A DNA stretch of 64,000 nucleotides from Nymphaea colorata (lineage: Eukaryota; Streptophyta; Magnoliopsida; Nymphaeales; Nymphaeaceae): the NCBI RefSeq assembly GCF_008831285.2, contig NC_045140.1, positions 17,916,370-17,980,369 of the forward strand, given 5' to 3'. Numbering within the stretch: the stretch's first letter is position 1; every line of letters starts with the position of its first letter. The notes beneath the pieces were generated by a model, which was given only the letters and a program-made list of their open reading frames with translations, made no database searches and was not told where the DNA came from. The translations under genes were made by a program, and so were the position numbers. This document shows, one piece after another, positions 50,501 to 62,400 of this stretch.

Positions 50501-52948
50501 GCTCCCCTCAAGTTGTGCATGAGATTTGATCATGCACAACTTGTTCTTCAAATCCCAAAAATGCTGCCCTGTGAGACCTTTGGTAAAAAGATCAGCTATC
50601 TGTTCATTGGTAGATATATAAGTAGGCAAGATCTCGGCTTCTTCAACCTTCTGTCGAATGAAATGTTGATCAATCTCTATATGTTTGGTGCGATTATGCA
50701 AAATGGGATTGAAAGCAATTTTTATCGCACTTTGATTGTCACATAGTAATGATGACCGAACAATAGGAAGATTGAGCTCTCCAAGTAAATGACGTAACCA
50801 TGACGCTTCAGCCGTCCCTGCAGCCATTGCTCTATATTCTGCCTCAGTGCTAGATCGTGCAACAGCACGCTGCTTCTTACTGCTCCAACAAATGAGATTA
50901 GAATCAAGAAAGAGACAGAAACCTAAAACTGATCGTCGGTCATCGGGATCGCCTGCCCAGTCGGCATCAGTATATGTATATATGTTATGTCCAAGAGAAA
51001 CATTGGAACATTTGGTGTAGACTAGTCCATCTCCAAGAGTAGCTTTGAGATACCGTAGGATCCGCTTAGCAGCATCCATATGTCCTTCAGTGGGTGCATG
51101 CATGAACTGAGAAATCTGATTTACAGCATATACTATGTCTGGGCGAGTAAAGGTAAGGTATTGTAACATACCAACAATGCTGCGATAAAATGTGGGATTG
51201 GAATATGCAGCAGTTCCATCAGATGCAGTCAATTTAGTATTCAGAACACTGGGGGTAGTGATGGGTTTGCAATTAGTCATACCTGCCCTATCCAAAACAT
51301 CAAGGGTATACTTGTGCTGTGTAAGAGTCAAACTATCATTTGTCCTGTCAAGTTCGACACCCAAAAAATATCGTAATTCTCCCAGATCCTTCATCTTGAA
51401 CTCTTGCTTCAACATACCTTTAACATAAGATATATGTGAAGAAGAATTCCCAGTTATAACAATATCATCAACATAGATAAGTAACCAGGTGATAGCTTCT
51501 CCAGTGCGATAGATAAACAAAGAGTGATCGAGAGAGCTTCAGAGAAAACCAATTTGTTGTATGTGATGAGAAAAACGATCAAACCATGACCTAGAAGCTT
51601 GCTTCAACCCATATAGAGACTTGTGTAATTTGCAAACCCATTTTTGAGAATCATGAGTAGTGTAGCCGGGAGGTTGCTCCATGTATACCTCTTCCTTAAG
51701 AATTCCATGAAGAAAAGCATTTTTGACATCTAACTGATAGAGAGGCCATCCATACGAGACTGCAAGAGAAATAATGACACGGATTGTTCCCATCTTGATG
51801 ACTGGACTGAATGTTTCATCATAATCTTCCACATATTGCTGAGTGAAACCGCGCGCCACAAGTCGTGCTTTATACCGATCAATGCTACCATCTGGTTTAT
51901 ATTTCAGTTTATAAACCCATTTGGATCCCACAACATTCTTATCAGCTGGACGAGGGACAATCTGCCAAGTCTGACATTCATGCAAAGCTGCCTTGTTCTC
52001 ACGTCTAATCTGATTATTTTTGTTCTGCGGGTTGTGCCAACATTCTGACTTTACATGCCCCCTCTTGTTGCAATAGAAACAAGTCGGAACCCTTCTAGAT
52101 ATGGCAGATGTAGTATTCATGCCCTGTGGTGTTGGGAGAATCCCTCTTCCCATTCCTGCCTGAGGAATCCAAGTACGAGTGCGATTCCCTTGCAATGCAT
52201 GTGTCCCTGTGATCAGTACATTGTGACTGTTGGAAGGAATCAAATTCTGTCGCTGAACACGACTAGCTTCGTGTTGAAATAACTTAGCCTTGAGATCTTC
52301 GAAAGATGGAAGAATAGGTAGGACTTCCAAGGCTGTGCAAAAAATATCAAAATCTGTTCCCAATCCACTCAAGGCTTGTTGCACTTTGTCCTTGTCGCTG
52401 ACGGGATGTCCAATGGCAGCAAGTTGATCACTTACACTTTTAATTTCATTCAAATATTCCAAAACAGTACGCGTCCCACGCTTGATGTCCTGAAATTGCC
52501 TTCTTAACTGCAGAAAACGTGCTTCGGATACTTGAGAATACATGGTGGCAAGGGTAGACCACAACTCTAGGGCTGTTAAATCATCATCAATACCTCCTAA
52601 TCCTTCCTCTGACAAAGTAGAAGTAATATAGGCAACAAGAGACTGGTCGTGAGCCAGCCAAGCTTCATACTCAGGATTATTTTCATTAATGGTTTCATAT
52701 TCAAATCTGATTTCACTCATAGCCGCAGCCCCAGCAGCTTGATCTCCCACTACGGTTTTCTTCACTTCACGGTCAATATACATAGGAGGTGCTGGAGTGG
52801 TCCCATCGATATGCCCGTAGAGTCTATGACTTTTGATAAAAGGGACTATTTGACGTTTCCAAGTCAAATAGTTACTATGATTCAGCTTTTGTGAAATAAG
52901 TTGGGAGAGAAAGCTGGAAGATAGAAAAGAGGGGGTCGGCTGATCCAT
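50495..52948 (-). pseudogene. copia gag-RT-RNase H polyprotein frame, lacking protease and integrase, with one in-frame stop
   Basis: The likely start is the ATG at 52948 (MDQPTPSF; the open frame itself extends to 53023). Counting from 53023, a gag domain of the UBN2/Retrotran_gag type fills residues ~40-290 and a CCHC knuckle CFYCNKRGHVKSEC lies at 315-328. From about 347 the sequence jumps directly into copia reverse transcriptase (QTWQIVPRP, then GSKWVYKLKY, DVKNAFLHG). The frame hits TGA at 51541-51539 and then continues in the same frame with the YVDD catalytic box, RNase H (DADWAGDPDDRRS, STEAEYRA, DNQSA) and the C-terminus at 50495. Integrase and protease, normally between the knuckle and RT, are absent without loss of frame. 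The element cannot integrate by itself; any mobility would need enzymes in trans. Confidence 0.92.
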
Positions 52949-53156
52949 AATTGATTTAGGGCAACGACAAAAATTAGGGCAAAACGATGAGAAGATTAGG
53001 GCACAACGATTAGGGCAAATCACGCAAGATTTAGGGCAGAAACTGAAAAAAAAGGGATGATCACGCCAGAAAAGAAAGAATTTAGGGCAGATTAGGGCTA
53101 ATCACATCAAACTGAAATCACTCACCGGAGGACGATGCAACCTGGCTCTGATACCA

Positions 53157-53432
53157 TGTAAGAATCTTCACAAAGTACTTGTCTCTCTGTATGCAAAACA
53201 GATATGCTGAGAAGAGAGGATGAAAGAAGACGATGGAGGAAAGGGAGCAGCCGACTTAGCTTAGCCCTGCGTTCCTTAATCTTTTAATAAAAGAATAACC
53301 CTAATAGGGTACAACAGATTTGTACATAAAAAGATAAAAAATTACAAGAGAGCCACCGCCTAGTAACTTTAGGCGTGTGGATATAAGGAGAATGGATCGG
53401 GTCTGAACAGACCCGATCCCCATACGCTAACA
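53157..53432 (-). repeat. 5' LTR of the copia element
   Basis: 276 bases running from TGTTAGCG (at 53432 on the minus strand) to ...TTCTTACA (53157), directly followed by the primer-binding site. This copy is complete at both ends. The promoter and poly-A signals for the element would lie here. Confidence 0.92.
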
Positions 53433-53799
53433 CTCATCGTATCTTTTGCGCTCATAATGAGATGATCGCATATCATTTATATCATATCCCTTGAGCGCAC
53501 TTGTCTAGTACTGCATGCTTTTCATTGAGTTTCCATTGGTTTTACGCATGACCTTCTAGAACTAACCATTATACCAATGGATCTAGTTGACCATGCATTG
53601 GTCGTGTCAACCAGTCAACCATTTATTTCAATTGCATCTAGTTGACATTTTTAACTTCATGGTGTGCATGTTACTTCATCAAGATCGTAAGGCAGTTTCC
53701 AGGTCTCACAGGACTGCTTTTCCTTTTGTTGTATGGGGTTCATCGTATATTTTGCGCTCATAATAAGTCGATCACATATCATTTACATCACATCCTTGA
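53433..53799. repeat. Satellite array, distal monomers
   Basis: The array resumes at 'tcatcgtatcttttgcgctcataatgag' and continues for a little over one monomer ('catgcattggtcgtg' at 53598) before passing into the right flanking repeat. Confidence 0.85.
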
Positions 53800-54115
53800 G
53801 CGCTCCTTAAGTTATATGTGTCGCTCACTGTTGCCAAGACAATGGGGCATGATGGACATGACTGTCACTAATAATCTCAAACAAAGTCTAATTTTGTTCA
53901 TCAGAATTGGTCAAGAATGTGTTCCCACATGCAGCATCCGCTACTTCCGACGACAACCAGCATCACTCACTGATTTGAACCAATAATTTGTCTTATCTTT
54001 CATTATAAAAGAAACAAGCATTTCTTAAAGGCATGATATCCAAAACTCTAAATATGCACCTTATATCATATTTGAAGATAAAATTCATGAAGAGGACGAC
54101 AAGGGTCCTAAGGAC
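53800..54115. repeat. Right flanking repeat of the satellite array
   Basis: Direct-orientation counterpart of 40327-41075, with the same ordered words, ending near 'gaggacgacaaggg'. It is shorter than the left copy, which contains an internal duplication. Confidence 0.7.
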
Positions 54116-54947
54116 ATAACAGTATAAAGTACAAAAGTTATAGTGACAATAGTCCGCTAAATAATCACGACTGTATCATGACATAATACTATAAATCATA
54201 ATATAATTAGCACCATTCCAAAATTAACAACTACCAAAGCAACTAGAACATATAAAAATTGAAATCCAAGGATAAAAACGGTTGAGAGAACATAATGTAC
54301 AAGTTCTATCATCCTCCAGAAAAAGGAAACAAGTGAACCAGAACTTGGTCATTTGTGCACTTGAGCAAATTTTTTAAAGTTTAAACCCATCGACCGAGGC
54401 TTCAACCAGGAATTAATTAAGTCATGACTCATCGGATTAATTTGGCGAATAAAATATATGACTATATGTGTGTTATATTGTTTTTAATTTATTATAACAT
54501 TGATATGCTACATATAACATGTGTAATAATGTACCTGTGTGTATAAATGGAAAACTTAAAATAAAAATTTAAGTAATGTGTTCCCTACAATTACATGATT
54601 AGTATGTCCGGTTTTCTGTTAGTAAATTTTGGTAATGTACTAATGAGCGTATGTGTGTGTGTGACTTTGTAGACATTGTCATTACTTTGTATACATGAAT
54701 GACTCCATTAAACTCTGGGACTAGGCTAACTTGGCCAAAGCTCTGCTGTCACGGCCAAAACTTGGATCACTCAGCCTGGTCATTCGAAGCCACAACTTCC
54801 CATTTCTTGATTCTTCCATTTTATTGACCAGATTGGAGACTAAGCTACCAAGTCTTAGACAACTCAGTTGGTTCGATCAAGTTATTAAACATGTACAAAG
54901 ACAAATGACAATCCTGCACAATTAAAACAAGACAAGGAAGAGATAAC
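54116..54947. other. Intergenic stretch, no gene recognised
   Basis: AT-rich. No kinesin stalk or tail exons were recognised here, although they would be expected downstream of the last motor exon on the minus strand. Confidence 0.5.
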
Positions 54948-55733
54948 CTCATTCACTTGAATACAATTTGTGATGCGCTTAGCTCTACCAGCGAACTGCA
55001 AAGTCCCCTTTGTTTCATCAACATGAACCTATAGATAGATGATTGATTGCATGTAACTATGATCTTTAATGGAATTGATCAAAAGAAAATACCTAGAAAA
55101 ACCAGACTTAAGTTTTACCTCTTCATGTGCAACAGTACAGATAATGGAAGTCTTTGCATTGCGACCAAAGAGCAGCCTGAAGAATTGCGGTGAGCTTGCT
55201 ATCACGGTAAGGAATATGTCCTCTGCAAAGATGATATACCAGTGACAAATTAGAATCCTAAAAATTACACCGCTAACAATGAAAATTTAAGAGGACAAAG
55301 GGCTACCTATGCCAGACCTTTGCCTAACACCACTATCACTAAGTCTGTTGATAACATTTCTAAGGGCCATTAAGCTTTTATTTTTGTATTTCCCTTCCTT
55401 CAAACCTACGCCACCAGCACCAGTCTTTGATCAGAAATCATAACTTATGCATAATGGTTTTGACACAGATGATGCTGGTGGCAGCAAGATTGATCCGATA
55501 AACCAAGAGAACAAACAGTCCCCCTCTATTATTCCCCAAACCGTGCACTTAAACTTCAAAATAAGATTGCTAAGCATGCATAGAATTTGTGTATTTTTAT
55601 ATCAACAAATGAGATTTCCAGGTTTTGTCATGTATACATATCTCATGAAAGTGACAAATTCTCACAAAAAGCCAAACAGAAGAAAGGGGAAAGTGGAAGG
55701 GGAGTAACATTGCAAAGACTAAGTGAAGCTTAC

Positions 55734-56920
55734 CATTTTCTGATGCAGCTCTAATAGCATTAATATTTGCAGTTCCATTGACTTTATACATATGAGAGTT
55801 TGAGCCAAAGCCTCCAACACAAGATACCTAAAAATGGTCAAAATAACATATCTCGTCTCTCTTGAATAATGAAGGTGAAACCATTGCCAAAAAGCACATT
55901 ATTCAAGCTTAATCTTCCAGGAACATAATAATAAAAAAAGAACACTAGCAATTGGATGAAATACATCAGCAACTCTTTGAAATTTACTTATTCACTAACT
56001 TTTATATGAGATGATCCAGAAACTCCAAAGACACAAGTCAGCAGGTCTCATCTTCCATATATCAAAAAACAACTTCTTACCTGTGACTTATTTGTGCAAT
56101 TTATAAGTTTATGACTGATTAACAGTACAGCCTGCATAAATAGTTTGCCATCAAACAAATCTTAGCAGCAGGGTGCCGAAGGAAGTCCAACCTATTTTTT
56201 ATCTAAGTTAATCATGCATACGCTGTTTAAACATTAACCAGGTGTTCCTAGAAACTGGATCAGGTTCTCATCTTGCATACATAACAACATTCTATCCACA
56301 GCTTGTGCATACACTTTACAAATGGTTAACTAACTAATAATAAGGTACAGTGGTACACCACTCATTTTGCCATTAAATAGTCTTAGCTGTTCGATGTCAT
56401 GAAGGACCGATCTCTTTTTTCATTCACAAATGCTTTCTTGCCTAAGTTGATCATAAATACCCTGTTTATTTAGCAATTTTGTCTTCCTAGAAACTAGCAA
56501 TAAGATTCTGAAATTATATACAGCCTTTCTCAATAGTCCATTTTCACCAGAAAGAACCATCAAATGTGGTACAAATAAATAGGCAGAAATTTTGAGAAAA
56601 TACTTCCAAAAAGTGAACATTCTCAATAACAGTAAAAATTTCTTCAACCAAGGAAAGGAAGCAATGTTATCTTAAGTGACATCATGAATAAATGATATTT
56701 CAAATGAAGAATGATAAGTGTGGATCACATACCACAACAGTAACTCCATCAAAGGCATCCTTAAGTGAGTCTGGTACAAGCAGATCTCCTGAGAAAAGGA
56801 TATCATTATACTTTTACCATAGTTGAAAGTTTGAAACATAGAGGATATGTATTAATTACCAACCTTTGAACCCATGTCATATTGTCTGCCCAAGCACCAC
56901 GTACAGATGTCTTTCCAGAC
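55734..56920 (-). pseudogene. Rossmann-fold NAD(P)-binding (epimerase-like) gene fragment inside the kinesin pseudogene
   Basis: Three exon-like blocks: 56920..56864 (SGKTSVRGAWADNMTWVQ), 56788..56733 (GDLLVPDSLKDAFDGVTVV) and 55827..55734 (VSCVGGFGSNSHMYKVNGTANINAIRAASEN). They match the middle of plant atypical short-chain reductase/epimerase-like proteins of the Arabidopsis At5g15910 type, where these peptides are contiguous. The first junction needs one base fewer than present (CAAAG at the block end), so the frame is broken. The N-terminal GGxGxxG dinucleotide-binding block and the C-terminal half are missing. The fragment has the same orientation as the kinesin blocks around it. Confidence 0.75.
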
Positions 56921-57618
56921 CTAAAGATAAAAAGTAAATGACAAATCAGGCAGATAGAAAGATGCTTTTACACTGCATTTGCCATTAACCAAATGCAACC
57001 AACCACTATATAGGAACTTTGTGTAAGATAATCCAAAACCTGGATTATATCGCAATAGAACATAGAATTTGTAGCATAATAGGTAATATTGCTAAACCAT
57101 ATCCTAGCTCATGCAAAACATTATGGGAAAGGGCTAAGGAGAGAGCTTCATAGAACAAATATTGACCAGTCACTAGAATCTAAATTCTAAATATCATCAA
57201 GGTCTCCATATTCCATCATATTGTGTACTTTTAAAACTGAGCATGCAATTTTAGAAACATCGAACTGCACCAATGGCCCCAGTAACCATATATGCCTACA
57301 GACATATCATTAGCACATCCTTGGACCCGGCATTGGCTGGATATTGGCATCATTAGGATAAGAGAATATCCTAAATTGACCTGTTAATATTGAACTGCCA
57401 ATTAGGGCATCACTTAAAAGGGCAATGGAACAGGTCCCCAATCTTTTATTTGCCAAGGAAGGACTTCAATAAACTGTTGTCCTTGTTAGCCATACTTCAA
57501 AGTTTATCCTCCTAGATACTATGATTATGTGATCTATTAATAGGCTTGTGAATAATCTCTTTTACTTGCACAGATGGAATGTGAAATTTACATTAGGACC
57601 ATTATTGGATTTTTCATA

Positions 57619-57619
57619 T

Positions 57620-57699
<80 letters not shown>
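57619..57699. repeat. (TA)n(GT)n microsatellite
   Basis: Nine or so TA units followed by about 32 GT units, the longest GT tract in the window. It lies within the kinesin pseudogene locus, between block B and the epimerase-like blocks. Confidence 0.9.
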
Positions 57700-57704
<5 letters not shown>

Positions 57705-59299
57705 ATTTATTTAGATAATTGTGTACGAATTGGCAAGATTGCCACAAGAAGAATACAGAAAAATAATAAAATATCCTAGGGAAATTTTATAACAAAATAT
57801 ACTTGAAAATATCATTCATATAGGTTTTGATTTTCACTAAAAGATATTCCACAGTCGAATCTAAACCAGAACAAAAAGAGGGAGGTCTAGCTGAAGTACC
57901 CTTAATGACACCATGGCCTGGCAATCTAGCATAAATAGTTCTCCAGAAATAACAATATTTAAGGACTTAGTGGTTTCAATGTGTGCGACTCTGAGAGTCT
58001 ATGCACCTACATGTGTGTGTGTGTGCTATAATACATACAATAGTGAATAGAAAATATATATGGCGTATACTCTTGAATTTGTGTTATTATTTTGTTAATA
58101 TGTAAACAAATAGGGCAAAAAAAAAAATATGAGCACCGCTCCTGGATAACTAGTGACTTAAACTGAACCAGCCAAATCTACCAAATTCTGTAAAAAAGAA
58201 AAAGGTTTGTATTTTAAACATCCAATATACTCTAAAACAAAAAAGAAATACTAAAAGCTATTATGATCCCATATGCCATCATAAGAAACATATAGAAGAT
58301 AGTTTCCAGAAGTGTGCTACATCAGAAACCAAAACAGAGACACGGACAGCATCTTCAGTTGACCATATCCCCAAACGCCGCAGATTCTTGCCCTCAGCTT
58401 TCTATAACCTAAATTGAATCTCAACATTAACCTCCATGGAGAAAAGTGTGGAAAGAGCTAATCAGGAACCTCCACGTAACTATGAGCTAATCTCAACATT
58501 AACCTAGATCTTTGATTTTTTCATCATAAACCTCCACGTATGAAACCCGAATCAAAAACTCACGATCTGTTGTCTAGTTTCAGAAATACAAGCAAACATC
58601 AGAAGAGAGAACACCAATCTACCATTTTAAAGGTTGGTCTTTATAGCATTCTAGCAGTTATTCGTGCGAAAAACAACATAACTACCAATTGAATATGCCG
58701 AAAGACTTTCTTGGACAGCCAGATGGATAACTCCTGGATCGTTTGAAGAACCTTGCATTGTGAAAGTTTTCCCACTGTCTGCCCATAACCGAAAACAGTT
58801 CCTGCAAGAATTGGGTACCACTTTTTAGAACAGTAAAACAGCGAAGCTCTCAGGCATGAGACTTCCTAAATAACCAAAATTAGTGTTGTTTGCGCTCGCA
58901 GCAGTTCAAACAATGATTCAGATCACAACGATGTTACAAAGGAAACGCGGATGTGAACATGACAAAAATCGTCCAATCCTTGAAAATACTAAAAGAACAA
59001 AAACTAATTCAAGAGGTACCATTGAATCCCTTGACTGCCGCTTCGTCGACATCCTTCGTATGGCGCTCATAAACCCTCAAGTTCGTGCAAGTCTCATCGA
59101 ACACGTGATCTACACAGTCGGACCAAGAGCCCCGGTCAACGCTTTTTGCACTGTAAGAGGGAACCGCAGAGTAGAGAAGAACCTGCAGGACGGGAGGGCA
59201 AAAGGAGTTTACCGAAAGCGAAGGAGACGCTTAAAATGGGACCAGACCAGTGTGATCGTTAAACGTACTTGTAAGGTTCTGTAGAATGTAAGAAAAAGA

Positions 59300-60934
59300 T
59301 TGACCGATTGATCGATCACTAAGTGTTGAAATCGCGAACAATGAGGGACGGTGAACTCCCTCTGGAAACCTCTCTATTGCCCTCGATCTCCGAACGCTCT
59401 TCTGTTTGTCGGCTTTCGATGGATCGATAGATCGACGAGCGAGGGCCAAGGCCGATCGAACTCTTCTCCACCTCGTTCCTCTGTCTCTCGACCTTTTAGA
59501 TGGCCCCTTCCCTTCCAAGCAGTGGACCTAGCGGTCGAGCAGCATTGTTCTTGTGGGTCAAAAAATACCCTAATGAGAGCAGAAGAAACAGAAAGAGGGA
59601 ATGGAGAAGGAAGGAAACGTAGTCTTTGCCACCAGAGGCAAGTGGAGAATCTGGTCCAGCGGGAGGAGGATGGATAGGAGCTGCTGCTCGCAATTCCTAA
59701 TGATGAACTGCGGCAACCCACGCCCGCAGTCTGCATCCTCCTTCCATCGTCGGCGCCATCGAGGATCCAGCCTCGCTCGCTGAGAGAGAGAGAAGGTGCT
59801 TTCCCTCCTGGAACTCGGCGGGAAAAAGGAAAGCCTTCTTGAAACAGTAACGGTTGAGAAGTTGCGCTTCTTGAACTTTATAACTGAATATTTAAACGGT
59901 CTGTAAACTCAAATTTCTGTAGCGGCAATTGCAAATACAAAACATTAAATCATTCCCGCCAATTAATGAGTTACCGACAATTATTGTGAGAATATGAATG
60001 GATCAGATTTGAAGATGATGTATCTTTACATCTAATTTATTGGATATTCACTTGTTTAAATTCCACTTCGAAATCAAACGTGAATGTATATATTATATTT
60101 GAATCCAACTTTTAATTTCACAATTAACCCCGAGCTAGGATCCACTTTTAAATTCATAGCCACATCTATTTAAAATTATGATATGCTCCGAACTAGTTTC
60201 AAGTTATATGGATATTAGGAAATTTTAACTAAAGTTTATTATCCAGTCCTATACTTTCTAGTCGCATTCATTTCTTAAAATTGAATCAAAACCCCATATT
60301 TTCTGATCGAATTTATTTTTTTCTTCATATTCGGTAGATTTAAAGCAGTGTAGCTGGATATCAGATCCGAATTCAAATGTCGAGTCATAATGACGTCTTA
60401 GGCCTGAGCATATCTAATAATCCTTGTTGCTTGGATCAGAATGTAAGGGCTGATTCCCTCAATTTTTTATTTTTAAATCAATTTAAAATATTTTAAACTA
60501 TTTTTTATTTAAATAAGAAGTTAGCCCATCTTCATCTATATTTGATTCCCATGATTTCAGAAATTTGAGAAATAATTTGAGAAAATTAATATGTTTGAAT
60601 GGTGTTAATGTTCCTGTGAAAAATTAATTTTCTAACTAATTGATTTCCTAATGGCCCCGCTTTTTTGACCTACGTTTCACACTAAAAGCTAAAAACGACA
60701 CGCAAATCATGTATATTTCCGTTATATTAAAAAAAAAAAAAAAAAACCTTAACTTGAGAACCAGAAAAACAGTAGTTATAATTTCTTGCAATATTTCAAA
60801 TTAGGTATTTTTCCTTTTCAAATGGCATATGGATTTGATAAAAGTGGAAAGGCATAAAACTGTAATTTGAGAACACAATATTGAGAAAATGTATTTAGTT
60901 TTCTATAACGAAAGCATACTTCGAAGACGTGATC
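59300..60934. other. GC-richer patch, then AT-rich intergenic DNA
   Basis: 59340-59800 is GC-richer with overlapping open frames on both strands (up to 120 residues). It may be an old promoter/5'-UTR region of the kinesin or epimerase source gene, since it lies directly upstream on the minus strand, but no N-terminal motor sequence could be read in it. The remainder is AT-rich and empty. Confidence 0.4.
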
Positions 60935-62400
60935 TTCAATGGTCGACGCACTGGGACTGAATGGCTAGAAGGCAATTATTCAACAAGATAATGCAAACAA
61001 TTCGAACCAGTGGCAGAGCCACATGTAGTCTGGTGTGGGCAGTTGCCCACATTAGTTTCTTATAATTTATTTATTTTTACACTGGTATCTTTAAATATTA
61101 TATATATACCCCCACCCCCAAAAACAAAATTATGAGTATTGCTATGTGGGTGCCCCTCCAGCCAATTGACTATATATTTTGAGTAATTGGATGTGGATTT
61201 AATTTAATGCAAGAAACAAGAGTTTCATGTTGTATATGTTTGTAACTCTCAACCAAACGGATCAATGTGTCTTACTAGGTCTGGCTAGATCGTAGATCGA
61301 AGAGTATGATGTAACAGGATATCCACATTTCATTCATGGTCCCAAGAAACTGTGAAGTTGTGATCATGGGATCTCAAATCAGAGGGAAGGCGGTGTGGAT
61401 TGATTCTCGAATTTTTATTAAGATGGAAGGTTTGTAATCTGCGGTTTACTATGATTCATGCATCTTTCAAGCATATGATTTCAAATCTTTGCAATTAGAA
61501 AACGATGCTTGGAGATCCTAGAACGTAAGATCTTGAAATCACCTTGGATCTTAGATTTGATCTTTACGCGCGTTCTACCTACTTTTATGCTTCAATTTTG
61601 TCCACTTTTCCATAGAGGCAGCGATTATTTGGTACACAATCTCGCGGAGCCCAAGTAGAGGTGATGAAAAATTGATCAATGGAAAAGAATGAATGGATTA
61701 CCGGATTGCTAACAGTGATTTGATTGACGATGAAGTAAAAGAGAATTCTTAGTTGGGGTGCCTTTTATTTCAATACATGTGGCCTTGTCCAGTATAGAAG
61801 GCGTTTGATTTATGACCTTAAGTTGAAGATAGCAAGATATTCTCTCCCAAAACAAAGCGCTATCCACGAATATTTTCAATGGTCTCACTTGGACTGAATG
61901 GCCATCTGAATGCAACTTGTCATCACACGATAAAGTAACTAAAAACTTTACGTAATTTATTTTACAAATGCATTTTCCATATTTTTAGACGTCCTACTTG
62001 GCATCGGGCCGGCCCGACATCTAAAATTCGAGCTCCGGGCCCGACTCGATTACATTAAAAAAATATTTTTTAATATAAAATAATACATGAAATAATTAAT
62101 TATAATAAAATATTATATATATATATATATATTTAAAAAAATCATTATCCAAGAGATTTCATTTTTTCATGCCCGGGCCTAGGTTGAAGTCTGGACATGT
62201 ACCTGGTACCCGACGGCGGCTCAGCCCAGTGCCCAGGCTTAATCCTATGCTCCGATGGCCTTCAAGAGATTTTTTTTTTTCTCCAACAATCTACTCTAAA
62301 TCAGGGGTGGGCATCGGGCAGGGTCCGGTTTGGCCCGACTTGGCCCGGCCCAATTATAATAAAAACATTAAATTATAAAATAAACTTTAATATCAAATAT
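60935..62400. repeat. Dispersed duplication, copy 2
   Basis: Direct-orientation match to 29841-31635. Relative to copy 1 it lacks the second internal unit (about 30650-31200) and has an extra ~250 bases at about 61447-61700. It retains a decayed GC-rich MITE (gcatcgggccggcccgac at about 61999) and a better-preserved one at 62302. Confidence 0.8.

Larger units (their letters stand above)
50237..53432 (-). mobile_element. Young, internally deleted Ty1/copia retrotransposon inserted in the satellite array
   Basis: A 3.2-kb element in minus orientation: 5' LTR 53157..53432, primer-binding site TGGTATCAGAGCC (53156..53144), gag-RT-RNase H reading frame, polypurine tract, 3' LTR 50237..50500. One mismatch in 264 aligned LTR bases implies very recent insertion. 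Full copia elements of this type run about 4.6-5 kb; here protease and integrase are missing. The left flank stops at 'gatcctata' and the right flank resumes at 'tcatcgtatc' of the monomer, so about 60 bp of satellite plus the outer end of one LTR are gone, which also explains the absence of a 5-bp target duplication. Confidence 0.93.
54948..59110 (-). pseudogene. Kinesin-7 (CENP-E-like) motor domain pseudogene, centre replaced
   Basis: Five exon-like blocks with GT-AG borders follow the motor domain in order: A 59110..59020 (DHVFDETCTN...VKGFN; the frame stays open up to about 59182), B 58801..58686 (GTVFGYGQT, then SGKTFTMQGSSNDPGVI), C 55424..55318 (GVGLKEGKYKNKSLMALRNVINRLSD), D 55222..55119 (GHIPYRDSKLT..., NAKTSIICTV), E 55028..54948 (VDETKGTLQFAGRAKRITNCIQVNE). 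Plant KIN-7 proteins are plus-end microtubule motors. This copy is dead: the P-loop in block B has lost about four bases between GQT and SGKT, shifting frame; block D has a one-base insertion after AALF; exons carrying switch I and switch II are missing between B and C. That gap holds three exons of an unrelated gene (55734-56920). The start, stalk and tail are not found. Confidence 0.85.

Noticed and set aside
52055-52282. Plus-strand frames across 50.5-53.0 kb
   Set aside because: They are antisense shadows of the copia gag-RT-RNase H frame.
59231-59736. Overlapping minus-strand frames of 95 and 120 residues as the N-terminus of the kinesin
   Set aside because: No motor-domain N-terminal motif could be read; composition is low-complexity S/R-rich. 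It is more likely UTR-like or random in a GC-rich patch.
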